From: Paraburkholderia sp. BCC1884
GTDB lineage: Bacteria; Pseudomonadota; Gammaproteobacteria; Burkholderiales; Burkholderiaceae
Direction: 5' to 3'
DNA: 64,000 bases
Assembly: GCF_900996225.1 (NCBI RefSeq)
Contig: NZ_CAAJGL010000123.1
Location: forward strand, 124,001 to 188,000
Part shown: positions 18,009-27,441 of the stretch, in pieces
Position numbering within the stretch: position 1 is the first letter of the stretch
How the letters are laid out: each line of letters opens with the position of its first letter
Position numbers and translations under genes: made by a program
Notes under the pieces: model-generated
What the model was told of the DNA's origin: nothing
The model's database searches: none
What the model saw: the letters and a program-made list of their open reading frames with translations, nothing else

Positions 18009-18449
18009 TCAAAGGAGGTGCGTAACGTTTATTTCGCAATCCCAACACGACCTCAAATATTCGACTGCAAGCCTGCGGTGACAGTAATGCGGGTTATCCT
18101 CGCTGCACAGTAGACACCCCCGGTCAAATAGCGACTTGTCGAGTGTGCTCTCGACGCGGCGCCTGGCCAACAGTGAACCGTATTCTTCGGCGTAACCGTC
18201 CCAGCTCAGTTCGTTTTTCCGATATCGCGCCAGCATTTGCTTTTCGGGCGCCAGATCTCGGAGTTCGACGAAACTCGCCCCGAGAAGTTCGAATAGAAAA
18301 TACTTTAGATCTGCTTTCTTCGCAAACCCGGCAAGCTGCGAAACGTTATTAAGGCGAACGTCCAGCAGCGTCCGCACTTCCGCCTGACGCAGCAAACCAA
18401 AAAACTGCTCGGCGGACTTGTTAGTAAAGCCTATCGTTGCGACATGCAT
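18009..18449 (-). CDS. DUF488 family protein
   Basis: A 146-residue DUF488 protein. It carries the N-terminal TIGFTNKS motif, LLDVRLNN, and the C-terminal CSEDNPHYCHRR motif with paired cysteines and histidines. The molecular role of the family is not established. The start has GGAGGAG about five bases upstream, and that Shine-Dalgarno is preceded by its own complement (see 18462-18478). Confidence 0.85.
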   Translation of the reverse strand: MHVATIGFTNKSAEQFFGLLRQAEVRTLLDVRLNNVSQLAGFAKKADLKYFLFELLGASFVELRDLAPEKQMLARYRKNELSWDGYAEEYGSLLARRRVESTLDKSLFDRGCLLCSEDNPHYCHRRLAVEYLRSCWDCEINVTHLL

Positions 18450-18461
18450 CGATTCTCCTCC

Positions 18462-18478
18462 GAGGAGGTAGCCTCCTC
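18462..18478 (-). promoter_or_regulatory. anti-Shine-Dalgarno hairpin in DUF488 leader
   Basis: On the minus strand the leader reads GAGGAGG, a three-base loop, CCTCCTC, then directly the gene's own GGAGGAG ribosome site. The two 7-base arms are perfectly complementary, and CCTCCTC can also pair with the ribosome site, so alternative structures could expose or mask translation initiation. Confidence 0.45.
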
Positions 18479-18565
18479 ATGGGGTTTCGCGTCATTTAAA
18501 CGAAGCCGCTATCAATCCGTAAGATCGAATTTGACGGTGAGTCAGAGGCACCCTGCCGGTTCAAG

Positions 18566-19045
18566 TCATCGCCTACAGTTCGGCAGGTCGCTTCGCTGCG
18601 TCACTACTCCGCTGAAACTCCAGATTGATAAGGATCTCGATGCGAGGCGGCCTTCGTCATACTCTTTTCGCACACCCGTGGGGAGCCACGGCTCCTTATG
18701 GCGGCACCACAGTTCGTCAGTAGGTTCGTAGATTCCCGCCTGATCGAAAGCACCTAATGCCAAGTCCACTTCATCGCTACTCAGGCATTCCATGAAAATC
18801 ACGGAACCGCATAGCGGGCAAAAATGCCTTCGTGAATCAGGAGAGCTTCGCCAAGCCACGGTCGTGCCGGAAAATTGAACGGTGCCGCGCTTGAACATCG
18901 CATAGCTGCCAAACGCGCTGCCATGGACCCGCCGACATGTCATGCAATGACATATCGAAACTCTGAGTGGAAGCGTAGTGACCTCCAGTCGAACCGCGCC
19001 ACACGCACATCCGCCAGTCTGTTTGATTCGCGCGCTTTGTCTCAT
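18566..19045 (-). CDS. GFA/CENP-V family zinc protein
   Basis: A 159-residue protein of the glutathione-dependent formaldehyde-activating enzyme fold. The zinc cysteines are visible in GGCACGAV, CHCMTCRR and FCPLCGS. Family annotation as a formaldehyde-activating enzyme is historical and the true substrate of most members is unknown. The ATG at 19045 has AGAGAGG upstream. It lies about 115 bases before the DUF488 gene on the same strand and could be cotranscribed. Confidence 0.82.
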   Translation of the reverse strand: MRQSARIKQTGGCACGAVRLEVTTLPLRVSICHCMTCRRVHGSAFGSYAMFKRGTVQFSGTTVAWRSSPDSRRHFCPLCGSVIFMECLSSDEVDLALGAFDQAGIYEPTDELWCRHKEPWLPTGVRKEYDEGRLASRSLSIWSFSGVVTQRSDLPNCRR

Positions 19046-19122
19046 CACGACCTCTCTCCTGACGGTATAAAGCAAGGCTGATTTGTGATCGCACTCGCGG
19101 AAGTGGGTGATGCGCGTCGGCC

Positions 19123-19410
19123 TTATTGCTTGGCTGTGGACGCGGCGCTCGACGGGGTACTAACTACAGGGGGTTCGCTGCTCGCCGCGCTCACTGCGCT
19201 GGCACCTGCGCCCGCCGCGCTATCCACCCGTTTGGCGGCATCGCTCTCGCCAGGCGTGCCGTTGGCCGCCGCCGAGTTACTCATGACTCCGCTGCTACCT
19301 ACATTCAGGCTCCCAGCGTTACCGTTGTCCGTGCGCTTGCAGCCGGTGACGGCAAATGACATCGTAGCGGACACAATTGCGATCAATAGGGTCTTGATGA
19401 GTCGATCCAT
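19123..19410 (-). CDS. small predicted lipoprotein
   Basis: A 95-residue protein with an N-terminal hydrophobic segment ending in a lipobox-like AVTGC (Cys24), then a Ser/Ala/Gly-rich low-complexity tail. GGGAGAAA precedes the ATG. It is presumably anchored to the outer face of the inner membrane or to the outer membrane. The function is unknown. The lipobox residue at -3 is Val, which is less common but acceptable. Confidence 0.6.
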   Translation of the reverse strand: MDRLIKTLLIAIVSATMSFAVTGCKRTDNGNAGSLNVGSSGVMSNSAAANGTPGESDAAKRVDSAAGAGASAVSAASSEPPVVSTPSSAASTAKQ

Positions 19411-19666
19411 GGGGCGTTTCTCCCGACATAATTGACGACAAATCGCCTGCTTCGACCTTCACATACGCAGCATCGCCCGTGCCAGTGATATTCGAATCGC
19501 ACAAGCGCGCCTGGAACATACCGTCCACGCCGTCTGCGAACCGTTATCAGAACACCGCACAATAAACATTATTGGTCAGTGTTCCGGGATGTCGACGGCG
19601 ACGGTTAACGCGAGCGCGCCGAGCGCGCTCGCTTGATCGCCGCTTCTCAACCACTTCGGTGCGACT

Positions 19667-20554
19667 TTATTTCTCGGGTTCGGCGACAGTTTGTCCTGTA
19701 CCTAAGTCGGCGCCGGTCGTCGGGTCTAGACTCGTATCCGATGCAGTACGTGCAGCCATGGCCGTCAAGACTTTTGCATCTGAGCCCGACACATTCACCG
19801 AAGCGAGCCCATCACCGCCGTCTACTGCGGGTTCGGGCGTCTCGACGAATTCCCACCCGGGGCCCTCGTTCCACGGACCTCGCGGCGCGTCGTCGCCTTG
19901 CGACATGTTGTAGTACACACTCGCGAATTCCGGCACGCCCGGACGTTTGCCTTGAGGAAAGTTCGGCTGAATCGAATGCAACGCTTTCTCAAAGGACTTC
20001 TGGTGAGCGATTTCCCGCGTCATCAAAAAACCAAGTGCCTCGGAAATGCCCGGGTCATCGGTCACGTTCATCAGGCGCTCATATACGATCTTGGCCCGCG
20101 CCTCTGCAGCGATATTCGAGCGCAGATCTGCGGTAGGGTCACCGATAGTGTCGACATAGGCTGCACTCCATGGAACACCGGCTGAGTTTGTCAGCGCGGG
20201 GCCGCCTCCGTACAGCAACGCTGTCGTGTGTGAGTCATTGCCACCGCCCGTCATCGACCGGTAGAGTTCGGCCTCTGCCTCAACGCCTTCGGCAAGTTGT
20301 CCCTTCGCGCTCTTGTTCAACATCGCGACGATGGACCCGATTATTTCAAGGTGGCTCAGTTCCTCAGTGGCAATAGAAAAAAGCAGATCCTTTCGACCTG
20401 GGTCATCTTCTCCGACCGCCTGGGTGAAGTATCGGCAGGCTGCTCCCAGTTCGCCCTGGGGGCCACCAAATTGTTCCAGCAGCAGGTTAGCCAGTCCGGG
20501 ATTCGGGGCGCTAACACGAACAGTGTATTGAAGGCGCTTGTTGTGCATAAACAT
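19667..20554 (-). CDS. manganese-containing catalase
   Basis: A 295-residue dimanganese catalase that disproportionates hydrogen peroxide. Expected metal ligands are visible: a glutamate in GELGAACRY, the EELSHLE motif, a glutamate in AAEARAKIVYE and the REIAHQ motif. The C-terminal half has the family's YYNMSQG and GPWNEG segments. After about residue 255 it becomes Ser/Thr/Ala-rich. GGAGAAG precedes the ATG. It stands alone and probably serves peroxide or stationary-phase stress. Confidence 0.93.
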   Translation of the reverse strand: MFMHNKRLQYTVRVSAPNPGLANLLLEQFGGPQGELGAACRYFTQAVGEDDPGRKDLLFSIATEELSHLEIIGSIVAMLNKSAKGQLAEGVEAEAELYRSMTGGGNDSHTTALLYGGGPALTNSAGVPWSAAYVDTIGDPTADLRSNIAAEARAKIVYERLMNVTDDPGISEALGFLMTREIAHQKSFEKALHSIQPNFPQGKRPGVPEFASVYYNMSQGDDAPRGPWNEGPGWEFVETPEPAVDGGDGLASVNVSGSDAKVLTAMAARTASDTSLDPTTGADLGTGQTVAEPEK

Positions 20555-21083
20555 GTCACTTCTCCATAGAGGGCCGGATACGCGGCGACGAGATGGGAGG
20601 CTTCGCTGCCATAACGATGCGACGAGTACTCAGGCGGGGCAGATATTCCGGACAGCTGCACACTAGGCGACGCTAGGTGCCGCACCCTCATGGGCGCCCG
20701 GGTCTCAGAGCGCAGCGCTCTGGCAAAAATGCAGCATTGCGCTGCACGAGGAAGATAAATCATTCGCCGCATGCCGCGTTCCCGGGCAAGAGCGCTTTTT
20801 CCCTAGCTCTGCCCAAGGGGCCGCAAGGCTATATGCCGTATCGCCCGCGCTGAGTTTCGCCGGGTCCCGGTTCGCGCATGGGGCCGCACGCGAACGACCA
20901 TAGCGAGTGGCCTGTCCTGTAGAAACGACAATGCGTTTCCCTGGGTCTCTCGCGGGCACGTTAAACGCGACGACTCATTCCGTCAGGAAGACGAGAACCC
21001 GCGACAGACGGCATGACGCTTGCGACACCTGATTCGTGTAAGCGAGTGACGCTTACACGAGATAGTTTGTTTGGAGGTGAGCC
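20555..21083. other. intergenic region with palindromes, no gene seen
   Basis: About 530 bases between the divergent Mn catalase and small secreted protein genes. It contains an 8-base-arm palindrome at 20706-20722 (CAGAGCGC, one base, GCGCTCTG) and a perfect 11-base-arm inverted repeat at 21034-21060. Open frames here have no family support. Confidence 0.5.
21034..21060. promoter_or_regulatory. perfect 11-bp inverted repeat upstream of small secreted gene
   Basis: TCGTGTAAGCG, five bases, then CGCTTACACGA. It ends 23 bases before the ATG at 21084, with GGAGGTG between. It could be a protein operator or an RNA hairpin in the leader. Confidence 0.55.
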
Positions 21084-21404
21084 ATGAAATATCTAATCAG
21101 GACGCTTGTCACTTCGGTGTTTGCGGTGGCACTGTCGACAGTAACAACTTTTGCACAGGCTGGCGGATCTGCAGCGCCTAGCCTTGGCGCGGGCACGACA
21201 AAAACTCCGAGCGCAGCAGGCGATCGGGCGACAGATGTTCCGGACGCTGGCGTCGGCGTGGGAAATGGGACTGATGCAGCGATCAGCGGCGCGACGACCA
21301 GACGTCCCAGTAGCAAAACCAACGGCTTGAACAAGGGAACAAATAGCGGCGCAAATAGCGATGTAAATCACGGCTTGAACGGCTCAAACCGCAATATTCA
21401 ATAG
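21084..21404 (+). CDS. small secreted protein, unknown function
   Basis: A 106-residue protein with a clear Sec signal peptide (cleavage expected after AQA near residue 26). The mature part is Gly/Ala/Thr-rich and ends in repeated Asn-Gly-Leu-Asn-like units. A strong GGAGGTG lies seven bases before the ATG. I do not recognise a family. Its leader contains a perfect inverted repeat. Confidence 0.65.
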   Translation: MKYLIRTLVTSVFAVALSTVTTFAQAGGSAAPSLGAGTTKTPSAAGDRATDVPDAGVGVGNGTDAAISGATTRRPSSKTNGLNKGTNSGANSDVNHGLNGSNRNIQ

Positions 21405-21438
21405 CCAGGCTTTGCATCACGTCGTCGCCTGGAACTCG

Positions 21439-22647
21439 TCACCGGATTAGTGGAATGCTCGCGGTAAAACATGTGCCGTCGGACACTGTCGAGCACACTT
21501 CGAGCGTTCCGCCATGCGCTTCCACTATCTGCTTACAAATGTACAGGCCCAGTCCAAGTCCGCCCCCGGGTGAACTGGATGGCGGTCGCCAGTATGGCTC
21601 GAAGACTTTTGGAAGCATGTGCGCCGGTATCGGCTCGCCGCCGTTCGATACAGTTAGAGTGAAATGCGCAGCATCCGTTGATGTGCGAACCACTACCGGC
21701 ATGTCACCCGCGCCGTGAGTCAGCGCATTCCCGAGTAGATTCGACAGCAGCTGCTGCATGCGGGCAAAGTCGCAGCTGACGGGGTCCACAGACGCCAATT
21801 CTACGGTCACGACGCGTGCAGGATTTGCAAGACGGGCTTCGTCGACGACCGCAAGGAGAGCCTCGTTGAGGTTGTCGACGGGTTGAATCGTCACGGCAAT
21901 GCCCGCACCAAGTCGACCCCGCGCGAAGTCCATGACATCTTCAATGAGCCGGGACATCCGCGTCACCGTCCGCTTCAGGCGGTTGCCGACATTCATGAGG
22001 TTCGAGTCATCGGTGCGACACGCCAGGTATTCGGCTGTCGCACTCACAGCTGACAAGGGATTACGCAAATCGTGACCGAGAACAGCAATGAACTGTTCAC
22101 GTAAATTTGCGGTCTCGCGCTCACTTAGCAGCTGAGCTTCTGTCGACCACTGCCGATGCTCATTCTCCAGCTGCATACCTATCAGATTTGCGAAGACCTC
22201 GAACATTCGCACAATCCTTGCCTCCGACACTCGGGCCGGCCGGGGGTCGATAGCACATAGATTTCCGAAATACTCGCCCCCCGGCGTGATGATAGGAACG
22301 GATATGTAACTTTCCAGTTTGTAGATGGCAGGTGTGTGGTGGTTTTTATAAGTGGCATCCTGGCTGAACTGGTCGATGATGATTGCATGCCGAGCCGCAC
22401 GCGATTCGAAACACAGGGTTGTGTGAAGCTCTAGCTGGCCGCCTGCTTTCAAACCGAAGCCGATATTATCCTGGACTGCGCATGCGGTCCAAGTAGCGTC
22501 GGTCACCCGGGCGACGGCCGCAAAGCCCATCCCGGTTTCGTCGCAAATCATCTTCAGCATCGAAGTCACCGCGCCTATGCGCGTAATCGCGCCGATGTCG
22601 AGTGCGAGCGACTCCGACGAATCGGTATGATTTGGAACGTTTCGCAT
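21439..22647 (-). CDS. GAF-domain sensor histidine kinase
   Basis: A 402-residue cytoplasmic sensor kinase. A GAF domain spans about residues 20-165. A dimerisation/H-box follows with FIAVLGHDLRNPLSAV (phospho-accepting His). The ATPase domain then shows the N-box NLLGNALTHG and GLGLGLYICKQIVEAHGG. No transmembrane segment is present, so it probably senses a soluble ligand. No response regulator is adjacent. AAGGACGG precedes the ATG. Confidence 0.9.
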   Translation of the reverse strand: MRNVPNHTDSSESLALDIGAITRIGAVTSMLKMICDETGMGFAAVARVTDATWTACAVQDNIGFGLKAGGQLELHTTLCFESRAARHAIIIDQFSQDATYKNHHTPAIYKLESYISVPIITPGGEYFGNLCAIDPRPARVSEARIVRMFEVFANLIGMQLENEHRQWSTEAQLLSERETANLREQFIAVLGHDLRNPLSAVSATAEYLACRTDDSNLMNVGNRLKRTVTRMSRLIEDVMDFARGRLGAGIAVTIQPVDNLNEALLAVVDEARLANPARVVTVELASVDPVSCDFARMQQLLSNLLGNALTHGAGDMPVVVRTSTDAAHFTLTVSNGGEPIPAHMLPKVFEPYWRPPSSSPGGGLGLGLYICKQIVEAHGGTLEVCSTVSDGTCFTASIPLIR

Positions 22648-22816
22648 GTGCCGTCCTTGGCCGGGGTTTCGAGATTAAAAGACTGTAACGCGGCGCGCAC
22701 TCGAAAGAGCGGTGCTTTTGTCCCTGTGATTGCTTCGTTCTGACCTTCGCAATTGCAGGCTCCTCACGATCCGCCGCGCCCATCGCCTCGAGATAGCCGG
22801 CGATAGCTGATTTCTA

Positions 22817-24250
22817 TCACCAGGCGCGCCCCAGGGACTGGAATAGCATAGCAGTGTCCGTCAGCCTGTCAGCCTGCGCACGACTCTGGTCGAGGGCGGT
22901 TTGCAGCGCCGATCGCTGTGTATCAAGCAGGCTGAACTGGCTAACCCCACCTGCCACATACTGCGCTTGCGCAATGGTAAGACTTGACTGGGCTTCCCGC
23001 TGCGCATCACTGCGTTCGCTCAACGTCCGCGCATCATTATTCAACGCTTGCAATGCGTCCGCGACCTGCTGGAGCGCCTGAAGCACTGTTTGCCGATACC
23101 CGGCAAGCGCAGCGTCATAGTCGGCCTGCGCGGCGCGCTTTTTCGCATGCAGCTCTCCGCCGCGAAACAGCGGCTGCGTCAGGTTGAGGCCAATGTTCCA
23201 GATGTTCATTCCGCTCAGGACATCCGCCATCCGCGTGCGTTCCGAGCCAATCCCCGCTGAAATCGCAAACTGCGGATACAGGTTGGCCGTTGCCACGCCG
23301 ACATTCGCGCTCGCCTGATGCAGCAGCGCTTCCGACGCGCGAATGTCCGGCCGTTCGTGCGCGAGGGTTGACGGCAGTGTGACCGGCACGGTTGATGGCA
23401 GGTGTAACGAGTCGAGCGTGATGTCGTGAAAGTCTGCCTCGGAAGGCGCACTGCCGAGCAGAATCGCCAGTTGATGATCGGCTTGGGCGAGTTGCGTCGA
23501 CAGCGGCGGCAGTGTCGCGCGCGTTTGTGCGAGCAGCGTGCGCTGGCTACGGACGTCGAGTTCAGACACGCCCCCGGCCGCGAATCGGCGTTCCATGATC
23601 GACAACTGGTGCCCCTGTGTATCGGCGAGGCGCTCAGTCAAGTCAATCTGCTGTTGCAGGGACGCGCGCCGGATCGCGTTGGCGACCACGTTGCCCGCCA
23701 GCGATAGCCTCGCCGCCTCCAGCTCGTAGGCCTCGTAATTGACCTGGGCCATTAGTCCTTCGAGCGCGCGTCGGTTGCCGCCAAATATATCCAGAGCGTA
23801 TGACACGCTGAGCGACGCGTTATAGATAGTGAAAGGACCGGGGCTTGGTACGGACGTAATGCCGAATGAATTCAGATCGACTTTCTGACGCGTGGTGGAA
23901 AGCGTGGCGTCGATCGCGGGATACTGGGTCGCGCCAGCCTCCGCTGCATAGTTCTCGCGCGCCTCCGTCAATCTGGCTTGCGCTTGTGCCAGCGTAGGGC
24001 TGTTATGCAGCGCGGTATCGACGAGACGGTTCAAGGCATTGGAGCCGAACTGGGTCCACCACATCGGCACAGCGTTGTCTGCCTGGGTGAAGGTCTGCGT
24101 CGTACCAGCCGCATCGGCGGACACAGGCTGCGTGCCGCGAGTATAAGACTGTGTGCTGGGCGCGGCCGGCGCCTGGAAGTCCGGACCTACCGCACAGCCG
24201 CAGAGTGCGAGAGAGGCGATAAGAACGGAAGAGCTTGCGAGCGGGTTCAT
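22817..24250 (-). CDS. NodT-family outer-membrane efflux lipoprotein
   Basis: A 477-residue outer-membrane factor of tripartite efflux systems, TolC/OprM-like. The N-terminus is a lipoprotein signal with LCGC (Cys19) followed by VGPDFQAP, the usual NodT start. Two repeated coiled-coil domains are evident. It is the last gene of the HlyD-ABC operon, 13 bases after the permease stop, and would form the outer-membrane channel of that exporter. Confidence 0.92.
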   Translation of the reverse strand: MNPLASSSVLIASLALCGCAVGPDFQAPAAPSTQSYTRGTQPVSADAAGTTQTFTQADNAVPMWWTQFGSNALNRLVDTALHNSPTLAQAQARLTEARENYAAEAGATQYPAIDATLSTTRQKVDLNSFGITSVPSPGPFTIYNASLSVSYALDIFGGNRRALEGLMAQVNYEAYELEAARLSLAGNVVANAIRRASLQQQIDLTERLADTQGHQLSIMERRFAAGGVSELDVRSQRTLLAQTRATLPPLSTQLAQADHQLAILLGSAPSEADFHDITLDSLHLPSTVPVTLPSTLAHERPDIRASEALLHQASANVGVATANLYPQFAISAGIGSERTRMADVLSGMNIWNIGLNLTQPLFRGGELHAKKRAAQADYDAALAGYRQTVLQALQQVADALQALNNDARTLSERSDAQREAQSSLTIAQAQYVAGGVSQFSLLDTQRSALQTALDQSRAQADRLTDTAMLFQSLGRAW

Positions 24251-24263
24251 CAGCGTGATCCTC

Positions 24264-25406
24264 TTAATCGAGCGTGCGCCGATAAAAGCGCAATGCGATG
24301 CCCAGCACGACTACCGTGAACAACATTAGCGGCCAGACTGAGGGCCACAGTTCGGTCCATCCATTACCTTTAAGGAGGATGCCCCGCACGAGCCGGTTGA
24401 AATAGGTGAGCGGTAGTACGTTGCCGATCCATTGCGCCCAGCGTGGCATCCCGGCGAACGGAAACATGAAACCGGATAGCAGCATGCTGGGCAGGAAATA
24501 GAAAAACGTAAGCTGCACCGCCTGCAACTGGTTCTGCGCGAGCGACGATAACGTAATGCCAACGGTCAGGTTCGCGGCGATGAACAGCAGTGACGTCAGA
24601 TAAATCGCCAGCACGCTGCCTTCGAAGGGCACGTTGAACACATAGCGGCACGCGGCGAGAATGATGGAGACCTGCACCAGCCCGATAGCCACATAGGGAA
24701 CGATCTTGCCGGTCATCACCTCAAGTGGCAGGACCGGCGTCGCGAGAAGGTTTTCCATCGTGCCGCGCTCGCGCTCGCGCGTGATGGCGAGGCCCGTCAT
24801 CATCACCATCGTCATGGTCAGGATGATGCCCATCAGCCCCGGCACGACGTTGTATTGGGTGATGCCTTCCGGGTTATACAGGCGTTGTACCTGCACACTA
24901 AATGCAGCGGGTGCGCCGTTCAGGTGCGCAAGCGGACCGGTGATGTCCTTGTCTGCCACTGGTTGAACGAGGCTCGGCAACGCACCGAGTGCGGTGCCGG
25001 TGGCGGTTGGGTCGGTCGCATCGGCTTCGACGAGCAAGGCGGGCCGCTCGCCGCGCAGCAACCGCTTCGAAAAATCGGCTGGGACCGTCAGCACGAATTG
25101 GACGCGGCCTTCTGCAAGCGCGCGACGCCCTTCCTCCTCGGTATGCAGCGTGTCGACAATCCTGAAGTATTCCGAGTTCTCCATTGCCGCGACGAAGCTG
25201 CGCGAAAACGGGCTCTGGTCGGCAAGAATCACGGCGGTGGGCAAATGCTTCGGATCGGTGTTGATCGCAAAGCCGAAGAGCGCCAGTTGCACGACCGGCA
25301 AGCCGACGATCATCGCGAACGTGATCCGGTCGCGTCGTAGCTGTAAAAGCTCCTTCAGCACAATGCTCCACCAGCGCGTCAGCGAGAAAAAGGCATCGAA
25401 GTTCAC
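24264..25406 (-). CDS. ABC-2 type transporter permease
   Basis: A 380-residue ABC-2 permease of the YbhS/YbhR/YhhJ kind: one N-terminal helix (IVGLPVVQLALFGFAIN), a periplasmic domain to about residue 175, then five C-terminal helices including NVLPLTYFNRLVRGILLKG. It starts with GTG overlapping the ATPase stop as GTGA, so translation is coupled. Only one permease gene is present, which suggests a homodimer rather than the two-permease arrangement of ybhSR. Confidence 0.92.
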   Translation of the reverse strand: MNFDAFFSLTRWWSIVLKELLQLRRDRITFAMIVGLPVVQLALFGFAINTDPKHLPTAVILADQSPFSRSFVAAMENSEYFRIVDTLHTEEEGRRALAEGRVQFVLTVPADFSKRLLRGERPALLVEADATDPTATGTALGALPSLVQPVADKDITGPLAHLNGAPAAFSVQVQRLYNPEGITQYNVVPGLMGIILTMTMVMMTGLAITRERERGTMENLLATPVLPLEVMTGKIVPYVAIGLVQVSIILAACRYVFNVPFEGSVLAIYLTSLLFIAANLTVGITLSSLAQNQLQAVQLTFFYFLPSMLLSGFMFPFAGMPRWAQWIGNVLPLTYFNRLVRGILLKGNGWTELWPSVWPLMLFTVVVLGIALRFYRRTLD

Positions 25407-26347
25407 GCCTTGGCTCCGTAGTTGTCAGCCGATCGGTTCATCATGTAGATGAAGACATCCTCAAGGCCCGTTCCGATCTGCTCGATGCGCACCGGCTTGC
25501 CGTCGGTAGCACGTCGGATCGCTGCCTCCAGCGCCGGGTGATCGTGGCCGCTTGCATGCAATGCCGAGCCGAATACGACGGTTTGATCGACACCGTCCAT
25601 CCCACGCAACTGTTCGGATAGTTCAGTGAGATGTTCGCCATAAATCGACCATGTCGCGAGGTCTTGTGAATCGATCACCTCTTTCGACGTTCCATGTGCG
25701 AGCAGCTTGCCGTAAGCGATATAGGCAAGCTTGTGGCAGCGTTCTGCCTCGTCCATGTAGTGAGTGCTGACGAGCACGGAGATTCCGCGTGCCGCGAGAC
25801 GATGCAGTTCCTCCCAGAAATCGCGCCGTGCAGTCGGATCGACTCCGGCGGTTGGCTCGTCGAGCAACAACAGACGCGGCTCGTGCAGCATGCACGCCGC
25901 CAGCGCAAGCCGCTGTTTCCACCCGCCCGATAGTGCACCCGTCAACTGGTTCGCGCGGCTTTGCAGACCGAGCGTTTCAAGCGTCGCGTCGACTTCCTCA
26001 CGGCGGTTTTTCATTTCATACACGCGCGCGACGAAGTCGAGATTTTCGCGGATGGTCAGGTCTTCCCAGAACGAAAAGCGCTGGGTCATGTAGCCCACGT
26101 TTCGCTTGATCAGCGCGCTTTGACGCACGATGTCGTAGCCGAGGCATGTGCCGCTGCCCGAGTCCGGTGTCAACAACCCGCACATCAATCGTATCGAGGT
26201 GGTCTTGCCGCTGCCATTAGGCCCGAGGAAGCCAAAGATTTCACCTTGCGCGACCTGTAACGACACGTCGTTCACGACATGCTTGTCGCCGAAGTGCTTG
26301 TTCAAGCCGTGCACGTCTATCGCGTACTGTTGGTCCGGTTGACTCAT
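25403..26347 (-). CDS. ABC transporter ATP-binding protein
   Basis: A 314-residue ABC ATPase. Walker A is GPNGSGKTTS, the signature is LSGGWKQR, Walker B is LLLLDEPTAGVD, and an H-loop STHYMDEAERC follows. A C-terminal regulatory extension of about 80 residues is typical of the YbhF/YhhH type. It powers the efflux permease encoded next. Its ATG overlaps the upstream HlyD-like stop. Confidence 0.94.
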   Translation of the reverse strand: MSQPDQQYAIDVHGLNKHFGDKHVVNDVSLQVAQGEIFGFLGPNGSGKTTSIRLMCGLLTPDSGSGTCLGYDIVRQSALIKRNVGYMTQRFSFWEDLTIRENLDFVARVYEMKNRREEVDATLETLGLQSRANQLTGALSGGWKQRLALAACMLHEPRLLLLDEPTAGVDPTARRDFWEELHRLAARGISVLVSTHYMDEAERCHKLAYIAYGKLLAHGTSKEVIDSQDLATWSIYGEHLTELSEQLRGMDGVDQTVVFGSALHASGHDHPALEAAIRRATDGKPVRIEQIGTGLEDVFIYMMNRSADNYGAKA

Positions 26348-27441
26348 TGCAGCGTCACCGTGACGGGCTGCCCCGGACGGAGCTTGTCGGCGTCAGCGAC
26401 GGCCGGATGCGCTTCGATCATATAGACGAGCTTGGAGCGGCGCTCGTTGCTGTAAATCACCGGCGGCGTATATTCCGCCTGGTTCGAAATGTAGGTGATC
26501 TTCGCCGCCACGTCGGCTGCGCAGCCGTCGCAATGGATCGTCAGCGCGCGGCCCGGCTGCAGTGCTCCCACCGCAGTTTCTGGCACAAAGAAGCGCACCT
26601 TGACGTTCTGCGGGGGCAGCATCTGGGCGACGGGGCTGCCTGCCTGCACCCATTCGCCGACGCGGAACAGCGTGTCATACACGCGGCCCCGCGCCGGCGC
26701 CGTCACCTGCTTCTGATCGAGCTTCCACTGCGCCTGCGCGACGGCCGCCTGCGCAGCCTCGACCTGGGCGGACTGGGCGCTGATCTGCTGCTGGCGTCCG
26801 GGCAACCGGGCAACGTCGATCTGATATGAAAGCTCGCGCACCTGAGCTGCGGTCGCTTCGGCGTTGGCGCGCGAATCGTCGAGCTGGGCTTTCGGAATGC
26901 CGCCCGCGCTGTACTGGGCTTCGTCACGCGTCAGCTGCAGCGCTGCCTTGCGCGCGTTAGCGGTGGCTTGCGCTAGCTGCGCCTTCGTAACGTCGACCTC
27001 GACCGGCCGCTTGCCAGTCTGGATATCGTGCAATTGCGCATGTGCCGACATGAGCTGCTGCCTGGCCTGGTTCAACGCCGCGGTTTCGTTTCCTGATTCG
27101 AGCGTGAACACCGATGCGCCTGCATCAACCATCTGGCCGCGCGTGATCGCTAGCTGCGTGAGCGTGCCCGACTGCGACGAACTGAGATAGACGAATTCGC
27201 CTTCGACGTAGCCCTGGTAAGCGGGCGTTTCGTGACGGGAACAACCCGGCAGTACAGCAACGGCGAGCAGGCAGCCCGCGAGCAGGGCAATGCCCTTCAC
27301 GGGCGCGGTATCGCTGGAACGAGGGTTGGTCCGTGCGCCGCGACCTGACTTCGCCTCGCGAACACTTTGATGCCGAAACGACAGGGCGGGCATCCGGCCA
27401 ACCGGTCTTGCGGCCGCCATCGGTGCATGGTTGGGTTTCAA
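26344..27441 (-). CDS. HlyD/YbhG-like periplasmic adaptor lipoprotein
   Basis: A 365-residue membrane-fusion protein linking the ABC permease to NodT. After a hydrophobic segment a lipobox LPGC occurs, then the biotinyl-lipoyl-like half (QSGTLTQLAITRGQMVDAG), a long alpha-helical hairpin (about residues 110-230) and the closing barrel. The chosen TTG start has GAGGG six bases upstream; an in-frame ATG seven codons later is an alternative. It heads the efflux operon. Confidence 0.88.
   Translation of the reverse strand: MKPNHAPMAAARPVGRMPALSFRHQSVREAKSGRGARTNPRSSDTAPVKGIALLAGCLLAVAVLPGCSRHETPAYQGYVEGEFVYLSSSQSGTLTQLAITRGQMVDAGASVFTLESGNETAALNQARQQLMSAHAQLHDIQTGKRPVEVDVTKAQLAQATANARKAALQLTRDEAQYSAGGIPKAQLDDSRANAEATAAQVRELSYQIDVARLPGRQQQISAQSAQVEAAQAAVAQAQWKLDQKQVTAPARGRVYDTLFRVGEWVQAGSPVAQMLPPQNVKVRFFVPETAVGALQPGRALTIHCDGCAADVAAKITYISNQAEYTPPVIYSNERRSKLVYMIEAHPAVADADKLRPGQPVTVTLQ

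Noticed and set aside
20356..20959. Minus-strand frames upstream of the Mn catalase
   Set aside because: No ribosome site or family features, and part of the region overlaps the catalase N-terminus in another frame.
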